Assembly (NCBI GenBank): GCA_014529385.2
Contig: CM043959.1
Location: forward strand, 52,833,253 to 52,897,252
Length of the DNA stretch: 64,000 bases
Direction of reading: 5' to 3'
Source of the DNA: Adiantum capillus-veneris
Taxonomy: Eukaryota; Streptophyta; Polypodiopsida; Polypodiales; Pteridaceae
The notes beneath the pieces are model-generated. The model worked only from the letters and a program-made list of their open reading frames with translations. It was not told the origin of the DNA and made no database searches. The position numbers and the translations under genes are program-made. This document shows, piece after piece, positions 1-10,439 of the stretch. The stretch's first letter is position 1, and each line of letters begins with the position of its first letter.

Positions 1-71
1 GAGTCCTCCAAGCTACGCCATGTAGCTATGCACTTCCAAAAATCAGCTCGTCAATGGTGGGATAGCCTTTG

Positions 72-718
72 TGGCAAATGGCAAAGCCCCAAAGACATGG
101 AAAACTCTACGAGTTTCCATCATGAAGCAATTCCTTGCAAGTGATGCAAAGGACAAAGTGCTCACCGAATGGTGCAGCTTGAAGCTTCTCTCTCATGAGT
201 CTATCCACAAGTATATAGATAAGTTTTGGTTTTACATCTCAAGGCTATTGTCTTTCGAAATATAGACTTTGCTAAGCAAAAGCAACAATTATGTGCACGA
301 TTACCTGAAGAGATGACCGAATACATCAACTCTCAACGGTCTTGTTCTATCATTATAGTATTCCATCACACCATGGTTGCTTCACGCATCAATTTCCGTC
401 AAGGGGCTAGATGGAATGTCAAGACCATAAAAGAAAAAACAAAAATGAAGCAAAGGGGAAAACCAATGCTCAAAATTCTTCCCAAGTCACTTCCAACAAC
501 AACAACAACAATCGGTCCAAGGAGAAGAGAGTTTACAAAGTCAAAAACAAAATGTATCCTGAAGAGGCTTGAAGCTTTTCGCAAGGACCATAAGTGTTTC
601 AAGTGTGGGGAGCAAGGACATGGCTATTGTTCTTGCCCCAAGAAGAATGCTCGCAATGAGACTCCTAGGACTTCCACCATCGAAGCTCCAAAAGAGGATG
701 TTCATTGCAAAGGATCGT
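72..718 (+). pseudogene. Ty3/gypsy gag fragment with CCHC zinc knuckle
   Basis: Capsid-like peptide is readable first in the frame of position 71 (about 65 residues) and then in the frame of 226-720, so a frameshift lies near 230-260. Around 595-640 the second frame encodes CFKCGEQGHGYCSC, a canonical C-X2-C-X4-H-X4-C nucleic-acid-binding knuckle, after a Lys/Arg-rich stretch. This is the nucleocapsid end of Gag. The start of gag is outside the window. The frameshift makes it non-functional. Confidence 0.8.
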
Positions 719-750
719 GACTTTCCTAGCTTGGGGAAAGGTAAGAAAGC

Positions 751-1450
751 ATGATGCCTTCACTCTTGTTTGACCGTGACTCTACTCACAACTTCATATC
801 AATGGAGTTGGCTACCAAGTTGGGCATTCAAGCTTTCAAGATGAGAGACATTGTTAAGGTTGACACAGCTTTCAAGGGACAACAAGCCTCCGTTACTCCC
901 TTGATTGGGAAGTTGAGGCTTCATGTCCAAAGCTATGTCGACAAAGAAGACTTTTTCATCTCTCCTCTCCAACGTGAGGATGCTATCCTAGGGGCGCCAT
1001 GGTTTGATTGCATCGATGCCAATATGAAGCTCCCTGAAAGGAGAATCTACTTCACCTACATGCGAAAGAACATGTACATAGATGCTAGTGAGCGTGGTCA
1101 CACTATTCCACTTGTAAATCCTCTTGCTTTTGATAAATCAATGAAGAGCTCAGTTTCCGCGTACATGATTTTTGTCAAAGAGTCTCTAAAAGATCCTAAT
1201 GTTCCATCAAATGTAAATGGTAGGAATCAAGAAGAGTTAGACTTGTCTAATTTTCTAAAAGGATTCCAAGGTGTGTTCATCAATGATATCCCTATGGACT
1301 TACCTCCAAAACGAGGGGATGATGACCATCGCATTGAGATCTTTCCAGGAAGCTCACCGCCTAACAAAGCCTCCTTATCGAGTCTCACAAGCTCAACAAG
1401 AGGAGATCATGAGACAAGTACAGGAATTGGTAGACCAGGGGATGGTGAGT
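751..1450 (+). pseudogene. Ty3/gypsy aspartic protease and linker
   Basis: The frame reads LLFDRDSTHNFISMELA, which lines up with the plant gypsy protease motif (L)(I/F)DSGATHNFIS. The catalytic D-S/T-G triplet is replaced by D-R-D, so the active site looks broken. AILGAPWFD near residue 78-86 matches the second conserved protease block (ILG.PW). The 3' part (about 1270-1455) overlaps in another frame with the start of reverse transcriptase, showing a frameshift there. Confidence 0.8.
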
Positions 1451-1954
1451 CCTAGTTCCTCTCCCTTTTGTTCTCCACTCCTTTAAGTGCAAAAGACAGA
1501 TGATACATACCATATGTGTGTGGACTATCGAGCATTAAACCATACCACTATCAAAAACAGATTTTCCATGCCTCGGGTACAAGATCTGTTTGATAAGCTA
1601 CAAGGATCTCCCTACTTCAGTAGGATTGACCTTAAAAGTGGCTATCATCAAATAAAGATAGTGGATGAAGATATCCTAAAGACCTTGTTTCGCACAATGT
1701 TTGGTCTTTATGAATATCTAGTCATGCATTTTGGCTTGACTAATGCACCAACTACGTTCAATCGTCTAATGGAGAAAATTCTTAGATCTTATCGCAAATT
1801 CACTGGATTGTTCTTCGATGATATTATCATCTACTCCAAGTCTTTGGAGGAACATAAGCAACATCTCCAAGTGATTTTTCAAACATTGAGGGAGAATAAG
1901 CTTTTTCTCAACCAAAAGAAAAGCAAATTTGCCTTCAATAGATTCAATACCTAA
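1271..1954 (+). pseudogene. Ty3/gypsy reverse transcriptase, N-terminal and palm region
   Basis: The frame contains the RT entry motif PPYRVSQAQQEEIMRQVQEL, then MCVDYRALNHTTIKNRF, FSRIDLKSGYHQIKI, FGLTNAPTTFNRLM and finally FFDDIIIYSKS, in which both catalytic aspartates of the Y/F-x-D-D motif are kept. A TAA at 1484-1486 interrupts it just before the VDYRALN block. The frame ends at 1954, where the thumb continues in a different frame from 1984. Domain identity is certain; function is lost. Confidence 0.9.
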
Positions 1955-1983
1955 GTCATATTATCTCTCGAGATGGTATTCGT

Positions 1984-2685
1984 ATGGATCTATCAAAGTT
2001 AGAGGTAATAAAAGCATGGCCTACTCCAAGGAATCTACATGAGCTAAGAAGCTTTATTGGTATGTGCGCATACTATAGACGCTTCATAGCAAAATTCTCT
2101 CAAATAGCAAGACCACTACATGACTTGACTAAGAATAATGTTAAGTATGTATGGACTGCTAAGGAGCAAAATGCTTTTGATAAGCTCAAAGGAAAGCTTA
2201 TCTCCCAACCAACCCTCATGCTTTCGGGTCTTTCAAAGCCATTTGAGGTCCAATGTGATGCTTGTGGTGATTGCCTTGGAGCAATTTTGCTTCAAGAAGG
2301 GCATGCCATAGCATATGAGAGCCGAAGGCTTAATGCCAATGAACGAGTCTTAGATATTTATGAGAAAGAGCTTTTAGCTATTCTACATGCCCTAGAAACT
2401 TGGAAGCACTATTTATTGGGGACTCCATTTATTCTACGAGCTGACCACCAAAGTCTCAAGTATTTCATGACGCAAATCAAGCTTTCCGACAAACAAATGA
2501 GGTGGGCAAATTTTCTTTCGCAATTTAATTTCCATATTGCTCACATTGATGGTAAGCACAATCAAGTGGCCGACGCACTTTCACGACGACCAAAAGTTAA
2601 TGCGATGTCTATAGCTACTCACAATGATCTATCCTCTATGATAGATGAGTATGCTACTAGCCCTAACTTTAGAGACATAATGTAA
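1984..2685 (+). pseudogene. Ty3/gypsy RT thumb and RNase H
   Basis: It starts with the conserved thumb text (IKAWPTPRNLHELRSFIGM, YYRRFI) and continues into RNase H: VQCDACGDCLGAILLQ (first catalytic Asp), YEKELLAILHALETWKHYL (catalytic Glu), LRADHQSLKYF (second Asp) and HIDGKHNQVADALSRRP. All are in one frame without stops for 233 codons, the best preserved part of this copy. The frame ends at TAA 2683-2685, just before the integrase zinc finger. Confidence 0.92.
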
Positions 2686-2694
2686 GCCCTTGCT

Positions 2695-3394
2695 TTGGGG
2701 AAGAAAGAGGAACCATTCACCTTGCAGGATGGTTATCTTCTCCACGGCAATAGGCTATGTGTTATCCATTCCCTTCGTGAGAAAGTTATGTATGAATCCC
2801 ATGCTCCTCTCTATGCGGGGCATAGAGGTATTCAACCTACTCTCCAAGGAGTAGGAACATACTTCTATTGGCCTACCATGAAAGTGGACATACAAGAGTA
2901 TGTTTCAAAATGTGTAGTATGCCAAAAGACTAAGTACGATAGAGGGAAGCAACCTGGATTACTCCAGCCTTTGCCTTTCCCAAATTCACCATGGGAGAGT
3001 ATATCCATGGATTTCATCTTTGGATTACCCAAATCTATCCATGGGAATACGGGAATATGAACATGACAGGTTTAGCAAGCAAGCACACTTTATATCTGTC
3101 ACAAAGACTATTAAGGCACACCAAATGGCAACTCTCTTCATATCTCATATTTTCAAACACCATGGGTTACCAACATCCATCGTGTCAGATAGAGATCCTA
3201 GAATGACCAGTAACTTCTGGAAAGGTCTCTTTGAAAATCTAGGAACAAGATTGAATTTCTCTTCGGCCTATCACCCACAAACGGATGGCCAAAGTGAGAT
3301 AGCCAATCGTAAGATACTCGATCTACTCAAGACTTATGTTACCAAAGTAGATCATCACTTACAATGGGAAAAGTACGTACCTCTTGTAGAGTAA
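2695..3394 (+). pseudogene. Ty3/gypsy integrase (zinc finger and DDE core)
   Basis: An HHCC zinc-binding domain is readable (H...GHRGI...CVVCQKTK), followed by SMDFIFGLPKS with the first catalytic Asp. A frameshift near 3020-3060 moves the rest to another frame, which gives the second Asp in IVSDRDPRMTSNFW and the Glu in YHPQTDGQSEIANRK. It ends at a stop at 3392-3394. DDE spacing is typical of Ty3/gypsy integrase. Confidence 0.9.
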
Positions 3395-3409
3395 GCCTAC
3401 ATTAATATT

Positions 3410-4084
3410 GTACATACTTTTACGGGAAAAGTACCGTTTGAGATCATTGAGGGAAAACCTAAAAAGTCCCTTGCTACTCAAAGTACATGGGAAGATCTTC
3501 GCTGCCGATGAGTATACCAATGACCTACAAGAATCTTTTCAAAAGATTAAGGAGGCTATATCTGTCTCTCAACAAATGAAAAAATTTGTTGCTGACAAGC
3601 ACAAAAGGGCCTTAATGTTCAAAGAAAATGATTGGGTCTTATTAAGTTTCCTAAGGCTCAATTAAGGCAAACGACGGGAAAAAATCCTACGGGCCATCAG
3701 AAGTATTATGCTAAGCTAGCAAAAAGATACTATGGTCCTTTCCAAATCTTGAAACCTATTAATGAGACGGCTTACCAACTCAAGTTGCCCAACCATTGGC
3801 TCATACACAACGCTTTTCATGTAAGCCTACTCAAGACCTGCAAAGGAGAGCCACCAAGTGAACCAATTATTGAAGACCCTCCCAAAGTTGAAGACCAAGA
3901 AGAGGTGCTACAATCCAAAGCTATTCTTCGGCATGAAGATAAGGTACTACGACATGGTAAGATTATCTGATGGTATCTTATTAAGTTCAAAAATTATCCT
4001 TTTGAAGATACTAGATGGATGCAAGGAATACAGCTTAAGGATAGTATGAACCTTGTCAATGCTTACAATGCTACATTAGAGTAA
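3410..4084 (+). pseudogene. Integrase C-terminal region and chromodomain remnant
   Basis: From about 3632 the frame gives the GPFQILKPINETAYQLKLP block and HNAFHVSLLK, the conserved C-terminal integrase module. After HGKII a TGA at 3968-3970 interrupts the frame. In the same frame beyond it, WYLIKFKNYPFEDTRWM can be read, ending at TAA 4082-4084. This matches the aromatic/acidic pattern of a retrotransposon chromodomain (YLVKWKGYP..E.TWE). Such a domain defines chromoviruses. The region 3408-3630 is frame-shifted linker. Confidence 0.75.
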
Positions 4085-4428
4085 GCGAATTTACAAATTT
4101 CTTCTAAATGACCCATGTTTTTGTCTTATAAAACTAGTTCTCTTTTTAATTGTGCACAAATTTAAATAGTATGCATGCTCAAAATCATGTTTGTGATGAC
4201 GACGTCTCTCAAACACCAAGTAGAAATTGTCACTCTACTTTGGGAGAATGAAATGGACTAAAGAGCAGACATGCTTGCGGCAACTATGTCTCCCAAGCAC
4301 CAAATGGATTGGTCATCCATCTTGGAAAGATATCGTAGGGTAAAAAGGGATCCTCTATCCGCTAAGTAAGATTGACTAATGACTAAGGCTTTATCTCTTC
4401 TACCTCATATTCGAGGACGACTATGATT

Positions 4429-4981
4429 TCAAGAGAGAGGTAATGCTTGAGGTGCTTGTCATGCTTGAGATGCTATGGCTGTACTTGAGGTGAGAATCCA
4501 GCCCAAGCTTGAGGGGCTTAAGGGCCAAGCTTGTGGTGAGAACTAGGTCCAAGGTTGAGGGGGTTGAGGTGGCACAACAGCCAAAATGAATCCCTACAAA
4601 GGGGGCGAGCCATGCAAGAAGGGGGGGTGGTTGCTTGACCACTTTCTCCCCCAAAGGGCACCCCTTGCCCAAGGGGCAAGTAGGACACATGTCAAGCCCC
4701 TAGCTAGGTTACCCTCATGGTGTGCCTAAAGCCTATTGGTTGGCCTTCCAAGGGTCCAATGATAATTTAGTGGATTTAATTAATTTGTTTTAGTATTTAT
4801 CAAGCCCTCTCTCTCAAAGAGGAAAGGGAAACACTTGTCCCAAGGCTACCCTTATTGCTTGGTATGGCTCCTACTTATGATTGGCTAGGCCTAGAGGGGT
4901 CCAATGAGCTTCAAGCATGAGCTACGAGGGGGGTCGACCAAAGCAAGTAGGGGGCCTGCTTAGGGGGTATACTCCCCCCCT

Positions 4982-5023
<42 letters not shown>

Positions 5024-5700
5024 TCTCATTGTGTATTGTGCAAAGTGCAAGAGATTCCTCTCCTTCTCCAAGCAAGTAGAGAGGTTGAGAGCCTACACCA
5101 ACACTCTTGGCTATGGAATGCAAATCAAACTAAGAGCCATGTTTCAATGCTTAAGCTTGCCATCTTCTCCATCTTCTTTACTATGCTATAATGTATGCTA
5201 GCAAGAAGAGTGATGACAAGTGAGGAACTAATTCTTTCTCCTATGAGATGTTTCTTCTTCCTCTTCCCTACCCTCATTCCCTGCTAGCTCTCTCCACCTT
5301 CGAAGGTGTTTGAGGTCTTGGGACTGAGGCTTGGGATAGTTGATGCTTTCCATAAAGTTTATGTTATGCTCGTGATGCGTGAAGCTTTCCATCTTCATTG
5401 CATCACCTAGGTCACAAGGAACACAAAGATTGTGTTGTAACAAGTTTCTCTTGATGGGAGAAATCATAATACAAATGCCTATTGAAGGGGGGACCGGCTC
5501 CACATAAATCCGGTCCTCAATTGTTGTCATGTTCTCTAAATTCTCTCTCTTGCAAAAGTATTCTTCATGCCAAGTTAACTAAATGCGTTTATGTTGCTAC
5601 CATCAATTATGTTCACCCGCTATGCTCACAAAATAATTTCACAAAAGTACTCTCTCTAATTTCGTTACTCTCAAGTTAATAGGCCAATTCCATTACATAC
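4429..5700 (+). repeat. Probable polypurine tract and 3' LTR of the first gypsy element (right edge uncertain)
   Basis: A purine-rich AAGAGAGAGG tract follows the chromodomain region by about 345 bases, after a TTCGAGGACGA phrase that commonly ends plant gypsy polyproteins. Sequence to the right has no coding capacity, has short CTTGAGG-rich subrepeats (4440-4570) and a CA microsatellite. The 5' LTR is outside the window, so neither LTR edge can be proved. Confidence 0.35.
4983..5022 (+). repeat. (CA)20 microsatellite
   Basis: Uninterrupted CA dinucleotide repeat inside the putative 3' LTR region. It produces artefactual His-Thr and Val-Cys open frames. Confidence 0.98.
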
Positions 5701-6726
5701 CTAGATTTAACCTTGAGGATTACAAACATACCTAGAACGCAATGGAGAGAAGTTCAAAGCTTAGATTTTATGAGGTGTTCAAAGATTACTTTGATATTCA
5801 GTTGCCTATGATTGGCTCAAATGAGGTAGGTGTTATATGACAAGATAATAAATATGGAATCTTATGGATGCAACTGGGATTGGCAAAGATATTTGTCGTC
5901 GTGGCCTTGTTTTTATGCACTTTGAAATTTGGTCCAAATGGTGGTTTTGTCTCTCACATCCAAAAGCAATCTTTCCTTCCATGCAATCATTATTGACCAA
6001 GAATCATTTTGCTAACTTGTGAAGTTCAATATGAGTGAACCTTTCATAGCTACATTGGTGTGTCTAGCTCAGATGCCTTGTGGCTATTTTGAGTGTTGCC
6101 ATCATCATTGTTTTCATCAATAGTTAGAGCACGTTGGAGATTGTAAGGAGGTTTGTTTTCCATGGTAACCCTAAGCACATTTTGGTGCATTATCTTGATG
6201 TCAATAATTTTTGAATATTTCTACAAAGGTCTGTCTAATATTCTTTTTGGATCAGTTTGTACACATAAAGTGTTTCACATATTTTTATAAAGTTCATGCA
6301 AAATCTTCTTTGTGAATTGAATTAATTCTAAAAGTGTTGGCTCTTTCCTATTCTTCAAATGTTCATTGCACATCACTCCTAGGAGGTTATGGTGGTGATG
6401 TTTTCTGGCATAATGGAAGTGAAACTTGTCTAGGGTACTCCCTTGCACTTTAAAAGGAATCAACAAGCTTGAAGAATTCAACCTCTCACTTCCCACTATG
6501 TGTAGAGTGAACTACCATTTTATGGTGATAATAAGTGTGTACATGCTTAGGATCCTTAAAGAGTTCTTTCCTTCAGTAGCAAGCTTTTTCCATTATGCAT
6601 GTATAAATTCCATCTTCAAAGTAATAACTTGCGGAAGTAAATTTTTGTTTTATTGCTTTTGAGCTTTTTTCTCCTTGTTACATGTTCATCCTAGCATTCC
6701 TAAATTTTGAGCTTTACACTCTCCTC

Positions 6727-6775
<49 letters not shown>

Positions 6776-6863
6776 CATTCTAGCTACATACTGAATAATC
6801 CATTCTCACAATTGAACAAAAAGCATGTTTTTAGTGTGTATAGGAGTCATCATACACCCTAAA
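5700..6863. other. No gene recognised; (TC)n microsatellite at 6731-6771
   Basis: AT-rich sequence with stops in all frames and no recognisable protein. An uninterrupted (TC)20 tract sits at 6731-6771. It is the left flank of the 8.9-kb minus-strand LTR element. Confidence 0.7.
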
Positions 6864-6868
6864 CAAGC
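6864..6868. repeat. Target-site duplication CAAGC, left copy
   Basis: CAAGC directly precedes the left LTR. The same five bases directly follow the right LTR at 15806-15810. A 5-bp duplication is normal for LTR retrotransposon integrase and proves the element boundaries. Confidence 0.93.
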
Positions 6869-7118
6869 TGTGCGCTCCTTGCCGCACTGTCGAAGCAAGG
6901 GACTTGCCAATACACCGTGTGCGAGCCACAAACGGCTCCAAGCACACAACAAGCCTAAACTAGCAAGCTCAAGAAAACAAAGGGTGTGTCACTCACCGCT
7001 CTACGCTCGCCTTCGTGGTGGATTCCTCGCCGCGATGAAGAAGAAGCTGCAGTCGTGCCGCGCTCAACCGCTTCGCCGCCGTCGTGCCTTCGTAATGCTC
7101 GATCGCACACACACTCTC

Positions 7119-7151
<33 letters not shown>

Positions 7152-7444
7152 AGGAGGTGAAGAAGAAGAAGATGGAGATGGAGCAAGAGCACTCTTCTAT
7201 TGCACAAATGAGAGAATGAGTAAAAATTAGGTTTAGTTGGCTTTTATAGGAGCTCACCCCATTCACACTTGGGCGCCCATGCTTAACCAACTAATCCCTT
7301 GAATGTCCAAGTTAAAGTGCGCCTCTCATCGGCGATCACTCTACCTTTCCCTATTGGTCCGACAAGCCCGGTACCTGACTCTACCAAATACATAATACAC
7401 GTCCGTCGTAGGTGATGGGTGTCCGTGAGCCGTGAGGGTTAACA
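6869..7444 (-). repeat. 3' LTR (by element orientation), 576 bp
   Basis: On the minus strand it starts TGTTAACCCTCACGG and ends CAAGGAGCGCACA, giving the standard TG...CA ends. It aligns base for base with 15228-15805 apart from C/T and G/A substitutions and one CT repeat unit. It holds short CT and CA microsatellites and a TATA-like CTATAAAAG at 7241-7249 (complement). Confidence 0.96.
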
Positions 7445-7446
7445 TG

Positions 7447-7457
7447 CCCCCCTTCCT
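7447..7457 (-). other. Polypurine tract next to the 3' LTR
   Basis: The minus strand reads AGGAAGGGGGG, then CA, then the LTR start TGTTAAC. This is the expected position for the plus-strand DNA primer of reverse transcription. An identical 11-mer occurs at 9056-9066. Confidence 0.9.
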
Positions 7458-9055
7458 GATGTAGATTCCGTCCTCGGAAGCTATTGAGTTGAAGCTGGGT
7501 CGTCGAGGTGGAAGAGCATTTGAGATGAATGTCCTTAGCCTTCTTCAGTCACTGCAAAATCAAACAACATTGGCACAGTAATTGCATTCTCTTAAAAAGC
7601 ATATGCAGTTTTAGGTAGACAAATTGATTGGTCAAATAATTTCAAACAATTTGTTAGCAATGAACATTAAATTGCAATGTAATCAAATGCATAAACAGAT
7701 GTAAAGGTAGAAAATTAAACAAGTCTGGGGTCTCTAATTTGACGGTCGAAAGGTACTAGAGATCGAATATTAATACCATGGGTAAGCTTCTTAATTATCT
7801 GTGGTCAATTAAGTTGTTTAATCGCGAGAGCCAAGTATTCATGTTCGAGGGCTGACTAGAGGCTATATCTAGAAGACTTTGTAGTTAAGCTACCATAAAA
7901 GGAATTTCTCATGAAATCATCGCCTGGCTGATTACTTTTTCTTTGACCCCCCAAAGTCTTTTCACAGTGATTCAATTATGATGTGTGTGCTTATTTTGTA
8001 TGCCTTGGGTTTTTTGCTTTTCAAGGAAAAGCGCCCACACTGGGAACCTCTAGGGCTCTAGTACCATAGGCGATACATGTGAGTGAAGTACCAATTTAAG
8101 CAGAGATTTCTCTTCCAGCTTAAAATTTTACATTGTGGCACTTTCATTTTTTGTTTGTTCATTTTCAGCATTTTAATTTTGTAACTTTGGGGGGTCATAT
8201 AACACTGTTACCCTCCCCAGGCTCATCACATTAGTAAACTCCCTTTATAATACTTAAGCTAAAGGTCAATAGGGTTAAGCCCACTAGAAAGCCCTAGTAC
8301 ATTTCATACAATGCTGCCTAAATCGGATTAAGAACCTAAGTAACCATTGCTTATTAGGAAGGCATTCCCCATGGTATTAAGAGAAGATCTCTAACACCTA
8401 ACTTGGTCAAACTAGCTTAGTCGGACTGCTTGATTTTTACACCTAAACAAGTGATTATGACAAAACATTACATTGAATTAAATGTTTGATACTAAGCCAA
8501 TGCGCTGAATATTATGCTACCAATCACAATCAAAGTAGACAAAACATGGATGCGAAAAGATAAAGGGCAATGCTAATGGACAAGAAACACCTGTTTGTGT
8601 TGATGGTCGCGCTTGATCTGAAGTGTGAACAAGCGAAAGGTTCCATGAAGGTCCAAATCCTATCAATGGCAACACGCTCCTGTACACACTATGAAACAAA
8701 AGGAATACCTCCAGGAGGCACATCAGTGGGAAAAGAGAACTTTGTTAATCACTCAACTCTAAAACAGAAACACTCCTATCGTACTAATCTTACCTACCCT
8801 CCATCACTCAAGTGATGAGGATCCAAGGTGTTTTATGGCATAGGTTTCTGTTTCACTGTACCAGATGTGACATGTGTAGGTCTGAGTCAATGTTTTGACT
8901 TTTATGTGCATACTCGTTTGCTAATTGCTCTTGCTTTTTTTTTTTTTTTTTTTGAGTATAAAGCTTTATATGTACATTCCCTAAGATTGGAGATTAAGAG
9001 GTCAGGGAAAAAGGTTGAGAGGGAAGCAAATGAATGAGGACTGTCAGCAAACACT
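7458..9055 (-). other. Non-coding 3' internal region of the gag-protease element
   Basis: About 1.6 kb between the coding frame and the terminal PPT with stops in every frame and no polymerase or integrase motif. It contains a 19-base T tract (8935-8953, A-rich in the element's RNA). Its presence where polymerase genes would end, bracketed by two identical purine tracts, suggests a rearranged or captured segment. Confidence 0.7.
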
Positions 9056-9066
9056 CCCCCCTTCCT
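9056..9066 (-). other. Second, internal copy of the polypurine tract
   Basis: The minus strand reads AGGAAGGGGGG followed by AGTGTTTG, an exact match to the 11-base PPT beside the 3' LTR. It lies about 85 bases past the end of the coding frame, where the PPT of a standard element would lie. It may be an ancestral PPT or a central-type PPT. Confidence 0.7.
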
Positions 9067-9149
9067 TGGATAGATCATACCATTTGAAATGAGCTTGTCA
9101 CCCTTTGAAACCAATTGTTCCAGTTGGTAATAGGTGAGGATTTTTGCCA

Positions 9150-10439
9150 TTAGTTTTCTATTACCCTAGGTGCCTCGTCAAGTTGCAAGGGTGGTAAGGT
9201 ACTCTCCCAGGATCGAACTTGAAGTGGTTCATCAGGTGATTCTTGAACACTGGGAGGTGTGGATTCTTTTGTAGCTTCATGGAGGTCCACTACTATAGAT
9301 GGAGGCGGTGTAGAAGCTTTTACCTCTATGGATGTATTACATGAGGAGCTAGAATCTTCATGGGACTCCCCCCTTCCTGAGCTAGGTGGAACAAATCGTT
9401 CTTTCTTTGGTACCCAAACTAGCTCGGGAGCGAGTGTGTAGCATTCTGTGATTTTTTTCTTTTCACGATCATTGATTCGTTTTGGAGCTACGGGATTGGG
9501 CTCACTTGGGTCAGGTGATAGGTAAGAGCACAATCTACATTTTGGCACCCAGATTTGATCATTTCCTTGATAGTAGCCTTGGGCTTCCAATAGTCGTTTA
9601 GGGATCCATCGCAACATTTTCTTACTTTTCTTGGAGCGAGTGGTACGTTTCTTACAAGGCTTCTGTTTTTTAGCACTAGCTATGGTCACTAAAGAAGCTT
9701 TAGGGACCCACTTGTATGTTTTCTTCGTGACATTAGGATGAGTCTTGTCGGAAGCGATATGCATTGCTTGTAGCATATTTAAGGGTATAGGCATTTCATC
9801 CCCCTCAGGTGTTACCCAGGTCGTCCCCCTATTTCCCCAAGTGTCTATGGTTGATGCTAGGTGGACCCAATCCACATTGTCCGACTCAGTCATCCTAGGT
9901 AAGATATCCATATAAGGAGAATCTTTGCCAATGTCTATATCCTTCTTACAAGTGTAACAATATTGTAGTGGGGCCGAGTGAACTGTGGTGTCAGAGTGAT
10001 GATCAATAATGGCTTTACTCCCTAAGGGGTGTACCTTACCAGTCACCAAATCCACTCTAAGGACAGAGTCTTGGAATTGCAAATAGACATGATTTTTAGA
10101 CCAATCATGAACCATTTGTGCTTCCCTCATGAATGGTCGTCCTAAAATCATTTCATATGACATAAGGTGTTTAGAGAAATCCATTACAATGAACGTATGT
10201 CGTACCTTGTGTCCTAGAACTTTGATCTTAAGATCCTTGAGCATCCCCATAGGTTTGGCTATGGTACCATTTTCCATCTTTACCACAATGTTAGTAACAC
10301 TGAGGCGGGGTTTTCCCATGGATTCCCAACAATCTTTTGTAACGATGCTAACTCCCGCACCACCATCAAGAATTCCCTTTATAGTTAATCCCTTGGTAGT
10401 GATGGGTAGGGTCGCATTAGACTCGTCGCCTTCAAAATA
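9150..10439 (-). CDS. Protease and WVPK-repeat C-terminal domain of the gag-protease frame
   Basis: Open from just after the second UAG; first ATG is at 10319. The upstream 40 residues contain ILDGGAGVSIVTKDCWESMG, with the aspartic protease catalytic D-G-G in the position of D-S/T-G. YEMILGRPFM is the second protease block. Beyond it, where RT should start, is a Lys/Pro-rich region with four W-[VI]-P-K motifs: KWVPKASL, RWIPKRLL, IWVPKCRL and VWVPKKERF (about 9710-9405). The last 80 residues are Ser/Pro/Glu-rich and end at a normal stop. I do not recognise the WVPK region as a named domain. It is in the same frame as the two segments before it, so all three are one polyprotein if UAG is read through or reverted. 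Confidence 0.8.
   Translation of the reverse strand, partial: YFEGDESNATLPITTKGLTIKGILDGGAGVSIVTKDCWESMGKPRLSVTNIVVKMENGTIAKPMGMLKDLKIKVLGHKVRHTFIVMDFSKHLMSYEMILGRPFMREAQMVHDWSKNHVYLQFQDSVLRVDLVTGKVHPLGSKAIIDHHSDTTVHSAPLQYCYTCKKDIDIGKDSPYMDILPRMTESDNVDWVHLASTIDTWGNRGTTWVTPEGDEMPIPLNMLQAMHIASDKTHPNVTKKTYKWVPKASLVTIASAKKQKPCKKRTTRSKKSKKMLRWIPKRLLEAQGYYQGNDQIWVPKCRLCSYLSPDPSEPNPVAPKRINDREKKKITECYTLAPELVWVPKKERFVPPSSGRGESHEDSSSSCNTSIEVKASTPPPSIVVDLHEATKESTPPSVQESPDEPLQVRSWESTLPPLQLDEAPRVIEN

Larger units (their letters stand above)
1..4440 (+). mobile_element. Ty3/gypsy retrotransposon (chromovirus type), decayed, 5' end outside window
   Basis: Gag, aspartic protease, reverse transcriptase, RNase H, integrase and a C-terminal chromodomain-like segment follow one another in the Ty3/gypsy order on the plus strand. 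RT before integrase separates it from Ty1/copia. The reading frame changes at least five times and there are in-frame stops, so it cannot make a polyprotein. The 5' LTR and the start of gag lie left of the window. A purine tract near 4429-4440, after the phrase encoding the usual acidic end of the polyprotein, probably marks the start of the 3' LTR. Confidence 0.93.
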
